Source: Bacteroidota bacterium (GTDB lineage: Bacteria; Bacteroidota; Bacteroidia; Bacteroidales; SZUA-534). From it: DNA of 5,303 bases. A program made the position numbers and the translations under genes. The DNA lies in NCBI GenBank assembly GCA_020047835.1, contig JAIFNJ010000172.1, positions 1 to 5,303 on the forward strand, written 5' to 3'. A model generated the notes under the pieces. The model had not been told where the DNA came from, searched no databases, and was given only the letters and a program-made list of their open reading frames with translations. Below, piece after piece: positions 1 to 5,303 of the stretch. Position 1 is the first letter of the stretch, and the number at the start of each line of letters is the position of its first letter.

Positions 1-294
1 ATTTTATTGGTTAAATACCTACGCAAAACTTTGCTACAGGTATTGGTTGGAGCATTGATAGTAACACTTTTCGATTACATAATGGAACCAGTTGCTGTAT
101 TTACGGGAATGTGGTATTGGCACGATGGAATTATCCCTTTACAAAACTATATTATGTGGTTCTTAACCGCATCCATATTCATTTACGGATTGGTTACTCA
201 AACCAAAAATAATAAAAACCCATTAGCTGCATGGATCTTTTTGTACCAACTGATTTTTTTTGCTGCACTCCATGTTATCATAAAACTTCTGTAA
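1..294 (+). CDS. cruF: CruF-type carotenoid biosynthesis hydratase (DUF422 family), C-terminal part
   Basis: This is the last 97 codons of an integral membrane protein whose frame is open to the left edge, so the true start is outside the window; the TTG at 7 is an internal Leu. Family knowledge: CruF hydrates the 1',2' double bond of the acyclic (psi) end of carotenoids such as gamma-carotene or lycopene, creating a tertiary hydroxyl in the membrane; archaeal relatives act on bacterioruberin precursors. Seen here: the family's C-terminal signature FDYIMEPVAV (residues 24-33), then GMWYW (36-40) and GIIPLQNYIMWF (43-54), with hydrophobic helices at about 11-34, 50-66 and 74-97. Asp25 and Glu29 are the acidic residues in the conserved stretch. 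The acyltransferase ATG follows after one base, so the two are surely co-transcribed. The family call is firm; the exact carotenoid substrate is not visible. Confidence 0.85.
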   Translation: MLLVKYLRKTLLQVLVGALIVTLFDYIMEPVAVFTGMWYWHDGIIPLQNYIMWFLTASIFIYGLVTQTKNNKNPLAAWIFLYQLIFFAALHVIIKLL

Positions 295-295
295 T

Positions 296-919
296 ATGAT
301 ACACCCAAGACAGAGCAAATGGCATTTAAAACTAATGTCATGGTACGTTAACCGGATAATGAAAAAACATTTCCATGAAGTGCATTTTGTGGGTGAATTA
401 AAAAATCCCGACAAATCGAATCTGGTTATTGGAAACCATTCCAGTTGGTGGGATGGCTTTTGGATGTTGTATATAAATAATCGGATATTTCACAAAAAAT
501 TCCATGTAATGATGCTGGAGCAAGAGCTTCAAAAACGGATGTTCTTTAGCCGCTGCGGTGCTTACAGTATTAATCCCGGAAATATTTCGGTTAGGGATTC
601 CCTAAAAACTACCATGGAACTTTTAAAGAATCATAATAATATGGTGCTTTTTTATCCCGAAGGAATTATACAGTCAGCAACCCACTTCCCCAAAAAGTTC
701 CAAAAAGGAATTGAATTGGTATTAAAACAACTGCCCACCTCATCGCAATTGCTTTATGCGGTTTCGCTTACCGATTACTTTAGCTTTAAAAAACCAACGC
801 TATGCATCTATTTTATGGAAGTGGAATCCGGTAAAATTAATTCGGTTCAGGAGCTGGAAAATAGCTACAACGAATTTTATGCCCAATGCTTGAAAGAGCA
901 AAACCTATTGGCTGTATGA
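296..919 (+). CDS. PlsC-type (LPLAT) 1-acylglycerol-3-phosphate-like acyltransferase, probably acting in carotenoid modification
   Basis: This is a 207-residue protein of the glycerolipid acyltransferase superfamily, which moves acyl groups from acyl-CoA or acyl-ACP to a hydroxyl acceptor at the membrane. The catalytic HX4D box is at 47-53 (NHSSWWD, His48 and Asp53). A block-II-like segment RCGAYSINPGN lies at 86-96, and the acceptor-binding FYPEG box at 119-123 carries Glu122. The length fits a minimal PlsC domain with no extra domain and no clear long transmembrane helix. The ATG sits one base after the CruF stop and has no Shine-Dalgarno sequence, as is usual in Bacteroidota. Its stop overlaps the glycosyltransferase ATG at 916 (ATGA), suggesting translational coupling. 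Placed between a carotenoid hydratase and a carotenoid-type glycosyltransferase, it may acylate the sugar of a carotenoid glycoside, a role like that of CrtO in staphyloxanthin synthesis although CrtO is a different family. That acceptor is inference; an ordinary phospholipid role cannot be excluded. Confidence 0.82.
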   Translation: MIHPRQSKWHLKLMSWYVNRIMKKHFHEVHFVGELKNPDKSNLVIGNHSSWWDGFWMLYINNRIFHKKFHVMMLEQELQKRMFFSRCGAYSINPGNISVRDSLKTTMELLKNHNNMVLFYPEGIIQSATHFPKKFQKGIELVLKQLPTSSQLLYAVSLTDYFSFKKPTLCIYFMEVESGKINSVQELENSYNEFYAQCLKEQNLLAV

Positions 920-2007
920 TTTATTTGGCCGCCATTTACCTATTCTTTTCAGCCCTACGCCTTTTAGTGCTTCTTACTAATGCCATATGGAAACCGTATC
1001 TTAAACCCGTGACTTATGTGGGCACTAAAACGGTTTCTCTACTTATTCCGGCCCGCAACGAAGAAAAAACGCTCCAGCAATTATTGCCGGTGCTGCAACA
1101 GCAAAGCTATCTGCCCATTGAAATTATTGTTTATGATGATGATTCAACAGATGCTACCTGGCATGTAATACATAAGTTTGCTGCATCAAACAATCGGATT
1201 AAAGGTGTAAAAGGAGAGCCCCTACCCAATGGCTGGCTGGGGAAAAACCATGCTTGTTATCAATTGGCCAAACACGCAAAAGGTGACTATCTTTTGTTTT
1301 TAGATGCCGATGTTATTCCTGAAAATAATTTGATTGAAAATGGGTTGGATTATGCAACTCGAAACGAATTGAAGTTATTATCGCTATTCCCTCAGCAAAA
1401 AATGATAACCATAGGCGAAAAAATTACGGTTCCTTTAATGCACCAAATTTTACTCAGCTTATTGCCCCTGCCTTTAGTCCGCTGGAGTAACAAACCTTCC
1501 TTTGCTGCAGCCAACGGCCAATTTATGTTATTCGAAGCAATTACATACCAAAAACTGCAGCCCCATGCCTGGGTTAAAAACCATCCTGTGGAAGATATCC
1601 GCATCATTCGATTGTATAAAAAATTCCATTTACAGGTAGCCACCCTTCTAGGAAATGGAACCATTCAATGCCGCATGTACCAAAGCTACCCTGAAGCGAT
1701 AAACGGATTTGCCAAAAACCTACTTTCGTTTTTTGGAAACAGCATGTTCTTTTTTTCATTTTACTTTTTAGCAACCTCTTTAGGATGGATTACTCTCTTC
1801 TGGACACCCATTCCAGTAATGATTTCAGGGTTTGCGTCCATTATACTGATGCATAGCATCCGGCTGAAATTATCGGGACAAAAAACTATCGATATGATAT
1901 GGATTCCTTTAATGCAACTAAGTCTGTTGCATATTGCTTTTAAAGCCATCCGTTCCAAAAACTCAACTAAATTAACATGGAAAGAAAGAATCCTGAATCA
2001 CCCATAA
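916..2007 (+). CDS. Membrane family-2 glycosyltransferase, CruG/CrtQ-like (probable carotenoid glycosyltransferase)
   Basis: This is a GT-A fold, GT2 family enzyme, 363 residues from ATG 916. An in-frame ATG at 886 would add ten residues (MLERAKPIGC). I prefer 916 because it overlaps the upstream stop as ATGA and because MIYLAAIYLFF opens directly into a membrane anchor. Seen: N-terminal helix 1-21; nucleotide-sugar start SLLIPARNEE (41-50); DDDSTDAT (74-81); LPNGWLGKNH (103-112); the metal-binding DAD in FLDADV (128-133); acceptor-side NGQFMLF (200-206); HPVEDIRI (223-230) with the likely catalytic Glu226-Asp227; then CRMY (252-255); and hydrophobic segments at about 275-301, 302-315 and 326-345. 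The tail ends with TWKER. The GW-GK and DAD pattern is shared by CruG, CrtQ and the hopanoid-linked HpnB. The CruF neighbour favours transfer of a sugar to a hydroxylated carotenoid. The last 31 nt overlap the photolyase gene. Confidence 0.82.
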   Translation: MIYLAAIYLFFSALRLLVLLTNAIWKPYLKPVTYVGTKTVSLLIPARNEEKTLQQLLPVLQQQSYLPIEIIVYDDDSTDATWHVIHKFAASNNRIKGVKGEPLPNGWLGKNHACYQLAKHAKGDYLLFLDADVIPENNLIENGLDYATRNELKLLSLFPQQKMITIGEKITVPLMHQILLSLLPLPLVRWSNKPSFAAANGQFMLFEAITYQKLQPHAWVKNHPVEDIRIIRLYKKFHLQVATLLGNGTIQCRMYQSYPEAINGFAKNLLSFFGNSMFFFSFYFLATSLGWITLFWTPIPVMISGFASIILMHSIRLKLSGQKTIDMIWIPLMQLSLLHIAFKAIRSKNSTKLTWKERILNHP

Positions 2008-3290
2008 CCCTGTTTTGGTTTCGTCGTGACTTGCGCATCAGCGATAATGCTGCCCTTTATGCTGCTTTACTTGAAAAAACTCCGGTACAACCTATTTTTA
2101 TATTTGATACCGATATCCTTAACGACCTTCAAAACCCAGAAGATAAGCGGGTAAGCTTTATTTATGAGCAAATTGAACGGTTGAAAAAGGAATTTGTTGA
2201 ATTAGGCAGCGATTTGTGGGTTTTTTATGATTCCCCATTGGCTGTTTTCCAAAATCTTACTCAAAAAATTGCTATTTCAGCGGTGTTTGCAAACCACGAT
2301 TACGAACCATATGCCCAAACGCGCGATAAAGCCATCTCAGAACTTTGTAAAACCAAAGGAATACCGTTTAAAACCTTTAAGGATCAGGTTATTTTTGAAA
2401 AGAGCGAAGTAACTAAATCCGATGGCAAACCCTACACTGTTTTTACGCCATACATGCGCCGCTGGAAAGATACTCTAATAAATAATCCCATACAAAATTA
2501 CGATACAAAACCATTGCTTGGAAACTTAAACCTTACCAATCGAATTTCACAATTACCAACACTTGACGACATGGGTTTTAAAAAAACAGCCCATGGAGTA
2601 ACTCCACCCATAATTCCAACGAATATAATAGCTCATTACCAAGATACCCGCGATTTAATGGGATTGGAAGGTACCTCACGCCTTTCGGTTCACCTTCGGT
2701 TCGGAACCATCAGCATCCGCCAATTAGTAAGTATGGCATTAAAAACCAATGAAACCTTTTTAAACGAGCTCATCTGGCGAGAGTTTTATATGCAGATACT
2801 ATGGCATTTTCCAAAAGTAGTGACCCAGAGTTTTAAACCCAACTACGATGCCATTCCTTGGAACAGCAGTCAATCGGACTATGAGCGATGGTGTTCTGCC
2901 CAAACCGGTTATCCCATAGTAGATGCCGCTATGAACCAATTGCTTCAAACCGGGTTTATGCACAACCGTTCCCGAATGATTGTTGCCAGCTTCCTGACCA
3001 AACACCTGCTTATTGACTGGCGAAAAGGAGAATCGTTTTTTGCCCAACATCTTACTGATTATGAATTGAGCAGCAACAACGGTGGATGGCAATGGGCAGC
3101 CAGCTCAGGATGCGATGCCGTTCCCTACTTCCGTATTTTTAATCCATATACTCAAGCAGAAAAATTTGATGCCAATGGAACCTATCAAAAACAATGGGGC
3201 AACAAAAAAGTAATTCCACCAATTATTGAACACACAGCGGCCCGCGAACGTTGCCTGATGGTTTATAAGAAGGCATTGGGTAATATTTAA
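1977..3290 (+). CDS. phrB: Deoxyribodipyrimidine photolyase, class I CPD type (FAD)
   Basis: This 437-residue, apparently intact cytosolic enzyme splits UV-induced cyclobutane pyrimidine dimers using blue or near-UV light. The photolyase N-domain starts at LFWFRRDLRISDNAAL (12-27), and the antenna region includes FANHDYEPYAQTRD (104-117). The FAD domain shows EGTSRLSVHLRFGTIS (231-246), NELIWREFY (263-271), TGYPIVDAAM (310-319), MHNRSRM (328-334) and NNGGWQWAASSGCD (367-380). Matched by spacing to E. coli PhrB, the electron-transfer Trp triad is intact (W295, W348, W371), as are the dimer-contacting Glu264 and Trp267, the flavin-facing Asn367, and Met334 at the position where CPD photolyases carry Met. 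It should therefore be a repair enzyme rather than a signalling cryptochrome or (6-4) photolyase. ATG 1977 is the only ATG before the core. It overlaps the glycosyltransferase 3' end by 31 nt, placing this gene last in the carotenoid unit. The antenna cofactor cannot be read from the sequence. Confidence 0.95.
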   Translation: MERKNPESPITLFWFRRDLRISDNAALYAALLEKTPVQPIFIFDTDILNDLQNPEDKRVSFIYEQIERLKKEFVELGSDLWVFYDSPLAVFQNLTQKIAISAVFANHDYEPYAQTRDKAISELCKTKGIPFKTFKDQVIFEKSEVTKSDGKPYTVFTPYMRRWKDTLINNPIQNYDTKPLLGNLNLTNRISQLPTLDDMGFKKTAHGVTPPIIPTNIIAHYQDTRDLMGLEGTSRLSVHLRFGTISIRQLVSMALKTNETFLNELIWREFYMQILWHFPKVVTQSFKPNYDAIPWNSSQSDYERWCSAQTGYPIVDAAMNQLLQTGFMHNRSRMIVASFLTKHLLIDWRKGESFFAQHLTDYELSSNNGGWQWAASSGCDAVPYFRIFNPYTQAEKFDANGTYQKQWGNKKVIPPIIEHTAARERCLMVYKKALGNI

Positions 3291-3324
3291 ACATTCTAGT
3301 TTCTCTATCCCTAATATATCGCTT

Positions 3325-4707
3325 TTAGTTGGCAAGCGTCAGGGTAAACGAAAAGGAGCTCCCTTCGTTGGGACTGCTATTAAATTCTATAGTTCCCTGA
3401 TTCAATTCAACAAAATCCTTAACCAATTTTAAGCCCAATCCACTCCCTTTTTCACTTTTTGTTCCAGAGGTTGTATAATTGAAATTATCACTAAATAATT
3501 GTTGTTGAATTTCTAAAGGGATTCCAACCCCAGTATCGGTAACCGTAATTTTAACTTCTTGGTTAACAACTGCTGAGATAATGGTAATTGTACCTGAAAC
3601 TGGCGTAAACTTTATAGCATTTGAAAGTAGATTCCGGATTATCACTTTTATCATTTCAAGATCAGCGAATACTTTAATAGCGGGATCGATGGATTTAATA
3701 ATTGAAATTTGTTTTTCATTGGCCATACCTTGTATATGGTCAATAACTTGAATTATACAGTTATTTAACCCAACCGATACCCTGTTTACCTGAATATTAG
3801 CTGATTGCGCCTTTGACCAGCTTAATAAATTTTCAAGCAAATCATAAGTCAATGTCGAACTTTTAAAAAGGGTTGATTTTAATAATTGATATTCTTGCTC
3901 ACTAAGTAAATCTTTGGAATGAGTAATCAAATCGCTCATTTGTGCTATATTTCCAATTGAACCACGCAAATCATGTCCAATTATTGAAAGAAACTGATTC
4001 TTTGATGCAATGGTTGCAGTAAGCTTGGCATTGGCAACATCCAATTCTGTTGCTTTTTTTATTAGTTCCTCTTCATCTTGTTCCTTTAGCAGTAATAGCA
4101 ACGATATAGCACCCATATAGGTAACCAGTAAAAAAGTTATAAAGGCAAAAGATTGGATTCCGCTATAAGATAGAAGTGTAGTTTCCTTATCTATAAAAAG
4201 AACCACTAAACCCCGTAAAATAAGGGATAATGATAAGAATAAATAGATATAGCTTACCAGTAAATGAAGCTTACTTTTAATTGTTTGTTGGAACAAATAA
4301 AACACTCCAATACCAACAATCATCGCTAATAGAAAGGAACTAATAAAAATCCTAACATTTTCAGGCTGACCTAAAAACGCAATGAACAATAATGTAGAAA
4401 TTACTGCTACAAAAAAGTATAATTTACTTCTGAATTTATAATCCGAATGATTGTATGATGAAATAACCAGCATTTCAGCTGCTATTCCTCCAATTAAAAA
4501 AACATTACCTAAAACAATAGAAACAGTATTTGGAATCATTCCCCGTAAGCCCAAAAAAATCCATGATATAGTTAAAAACAACTTTCCCAATGCATATATC
4601 TCAAGCAATTTGTTTCTTTTTTTGTGGCTGAATGAATAGAATAAAAGAAACAAAAGGGTAAAAAAACTTGACAATGAAAATATAATGAAAAATGTCCGTA
4701 TGTCCAT
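3325..4707 (-). CDS. Membrane sensor histidine kinase with about seven N-terminal transmembrane helices
   Basis: This 460-residue protein autophosphorylates on His and should pass the phosphate to a response regulator. The N-terminal half is membrane: hydrophobic segments at about 5-25, 40-55, 62-84, 94-113, 119-140, 147-172 and 184-207. There is no evident periplasmic domain, so the signal is probably membrane-borne or intramembrane. A charged, probably coiled-coil linker (208-236) leads to the HisKA box SIIGHDLRGSIGN (241-253) with His245. HATPase_c has the N box RNLLSNAIKFT (358-368, Asn359 and Asn363), the G1 box DTGVGI (391-396) and the G2 box GSGLGL (421-426). The H box reads HDLRGS where most kinases have H-E/D-L-R-T/N-P, so the usual Pro is replaced by Ser. 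There is no PAS, HAMP or fused receiver domain, and no response regulator gene in the window. It lies convergent to the photolyase gene, so no operon link with the carotenoid genes is implied. I could not match the 7-helix input region to a named sensor domain. Confidence 0.92.
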   Translation of the reverse strand: MDIRTFFIIFSLSSFFTLLFLLFYSFSHKKRNKLLEIYALGKLFLTISWIFLGLRGMIPNTVSIVLGNVFLIGGIAAEMLVISSYNHSDYKFRSKLYFFVAVISTLLFIAFLGQPENVRIFISSFLLAMIVGIGVFYLFQQTIKSKLHLLVSYIYLFLSLSLILRGLVVLFIDKETTLLSYSGIQSFAFITFLLVTYMGAISLLLLLKEQDEEELIKKATELDVANAKLTATIASKNQFLSIIGHDLRGSIGNIAQMSDLITHSKDLLSEQEYQLLKSTLFKSSTLTYDLLENLLSWSKAQSANIQVNRVSVGLNNCIIQVIDHIQGMANEKQISIIKSIDPAIKVFADLEMIKVIIRNLLSNAIKFTPVSGTITIISAVVNQEVKITVTDTGVGIPLEIQQQLFSDNFNYTTSGTKSEKGSGLGLKLVKDFVELNQGTIEFNSSPNEGSSFSFTLTLAN

Positions 4708-4727
4708 GTATTTACTTTTAACCCAAA

Positions 4728-4735
4728 CAAAGATA
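4728..4735 (-). promoter_or_regulatory. Probable Bacteroidota-type -7 element of the histidine kinase promoter
   Basis: On the - strand the octamer TATCTTTG matches the Bacteroidota -7 consensus TAnnTTTG. It lies 20 nt upstream of the kinase ATG, which implies a leader of only about 12-15 nt. The leader contains the A-rich stretch TTAAAAGTAAAT instead of a Shine-Dalgarno sequence, as is usual in this phylum. No good TTTG -33 box is seen at the normal distance; the nearest match is TTCG about 15 nt upstream. The call therefore rests on one element and its position. Confidence 0.42.
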
Positions 4736-4842
4736 ATTATTTACGGTTTTCGAACATATGTATTAATGCTTTTTTTATGATAACGGAAGGGAATATAAAA
4801 CACCTCCATATAGGATTGAATTTACGACCCATGATTTGAGAT

Positions 4843-4863
4843 TTGATTCGAATGTTGAATCAA
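4843..4863. repeat. 7-bp perfect inverted repeat in the kinase/pentapeptide intergenic region
   Basis: TTGATTC (4843-4849) and GAATCAA (4857-4863) are perfect inverted arms with a 7-nt loop, starting 11 nt after the stop of the leftward pentapeptide-repeat gene. The position fits a 3'-end hairpin, but the stem has only two G-C pairs and no T tract follows on the - strand, so it would be a weak terminator at best. A regulator-binding palindrome or chance are the alternatives. Confidence 0.25.
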
Positions 4864-4873
4864 CTTATTGATG

Positions 4874-5303
4874 TTATTCTATGTCCAGATTGTACTTATC
4901 TAAAAGTCCCACAATTCCTGCCAATGAGAATTTTGCTTTTTTAATTCTGTTAATTTCCGGATCAATAGAAAAGTTGCGTGAGGTGCGGAAATCGGACTTT
5001 TCCAGAATGGTGTTTTCAAATTTTGCACCCATTAAGTCACAGTTGTTAAAAACGAGGCCAGTTAGGTCCGCATCTGTAAAATCAATTTCGTGAAGGGTGC
5101 AATTATTGAATTTTGAATTGCGCAACCGGAGTTTATAAAACGAAGATAAATTCAATTGGCAACCATCAAATTGAATGGATAACCCAAATTGATTACACCC
5201 ATCGAACTGCAACCCCAATAATTTACAGCCTTTGAAGGTAACATCACGAAAGGCCGTGTTTGCAATGGTTGCCAAACTTAAATCGCAGTTTTCAAATACG
5301 CAG
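4874..5303 (-). CDS. Pentapeptide-repeat protein, C-terminal 142 codons (5' end outside the window)
   Basis: The frame is open through the right edge, so the N-terminus is missing; the TTG at 5275 is an internal Leu, not a start. Numbering from the first complete codon at 5302, residues 1-106 follow the pentapeptide-repeat pattern, in which Phe or Leu occupies the centre of each five-residue step and a small residue (Cys, Ala, Ser) sits two before it. Clear examples are FENC, FKGC, FDGC (twice), FNNC (twice), DFTDADLTGL (74-83) and DLMGAKFENT (89-98). Such proteins fold into a right-handed quadrilateral beta helix. The repeats end at a C-terminal segment SIDPEINRIKKAKF (112-125) and an amphipathic GLLDKYNLDI tail, which may cap or dimerise the helix as in Qnr/MfpA-like proteins. 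No enzyme motif, signal peptide or membrane helix is visible. Some relatives protect DNA gyrase from quinolones or toxins, but most have no known role, and nothing here shows gyrase binding. It is 166 bp upstream of the kinase and on the same strand. Confidence 0.85.
   Translation of the reverse strand, partial: CVFENCDLSLATIANTAFRDVTFKGCKLLGLQFDGCNQFGLSIQFDGCQLNLSSFYKLRLRNSKFNNCTLHEIDFTDADLTGLVFNNCDLMGAKFENTILEKSDFRTSRNFSIDPEINRIKKAKFSLAGIVGLLDKYNLDIE

Noticed and set aside
7..9. TTG as the start of the first gene
   Set aside because: The frame is open to base 1, and CruF proteins are much longer than 95 residues, so the gene is cut by the window edge.
1392..1664. 90-codon open frame on the - strand inside the glycosyltransferase gene
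   Set aside because: It is opposite conserved GT2 motifs and has no supporting start context or recognisable product.
916..2007. Hopanoid-type HpnB glycosyltransferase
   Set aside because: The GW-GK and DAD motifs are shared, but the CruF neighbour and absence of hopanoid genes favour a carotenoid role; not strictly excluded.
2799..3092. 97-codon open frame on the - strand inside the photolyase gene
   Set aside because: It is fully contained in a gene with well-conserved motifs, and its translation resembles no family I know; it is a shadow frame.
1977..3290. Cryptochrome or (6-4) photolyase assignment
   Set aside because: The CPD-specific Met (M334), the Glu264/Trp267 dimer contacts and the bacterial class I Trp triad are all present.
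3320..3338. Small hairpin CGCTT/AAGCG with a 9-nt loop at the convergent gene ends, as a terminator
   Set aside because: The stem is only five pairs, lies partly inside the kinase coding end, and has no T tract on either side.
4881..5093. 70-codon + strand open frame opposite the pentapeptide-repeat gene
   Set aside because: It is antisense to clear pentapeptide repeats; its length is explained by the repeat-driven composition of the other strand.
4874..5303. Quinolone resistance (Qnr) gene
   Set aside because: The repeat fold alone does not show gyrase binding, the N-terminus is missing, and no Qnr-specific loops can be recognised.

Overview
The window looks like a chromosomal segment from a member of the Bacteroidota (order not resolved). 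The reasons are AT-rich DNA, starts without a Shine-Dalgarno sequence, a TAnnTTTG-type -7 element, and protein families typical of pigmented Bacteroidota. It holds six protein genes, two of them cut by the window edges. No RNA gene, mobile element, CRISPR array or integration scar was seen, and no gene-free stretch exceeds 170 bp.

Region 1 (1-3290, + strand) is a very compact unit of four genes: the C-terminal part of a CruF-type carotenoid hydratase, a PlsC-type (HX4D) acyltransferase, a membrane family-2 glycosyltransferase of the CruG/CrtQ type, and a class I CPD photolyase. The junctions are a 1-nt gap, an ATGA stop/start overlap and a 31-nt overlap, which argues for one polycistronic message. 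The first three products form a plausible pathway: hydrate the acyclic carotenoid end, add a sugar to the hydroxyl, then acylate the product. Photolyase as the last gene suggests that pigment shielding and light-driven DNA repair are produced together. The substrate assignments are inference.

Region 2 (3325-4707, - strand) is a convergent gene for a membrane histidine kinase. It has about seven predicted transmembrane helices, a short coiled-coil linker and a complete HisKA/HATPase_c core. Only 34 bp separate it from the photolyase gene. No response regulator is visible, so it is an orphan within this window.

Region 3 (4708-5303) holds a 166-bp intergenic stretch with a probable promoter for the kinase and a small inverted repeat. 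Beyond it is the C-terminal 142 codons of a pentapeptide-repeat protein on the - strand, whose start lies outside the window.

No unmistakably new system is present. The most interesting point is the compact carotenoid hydratase/acyltransferase/glycosyltransferase/photolyase unit, which may make an acylated carotenoid glycoside.
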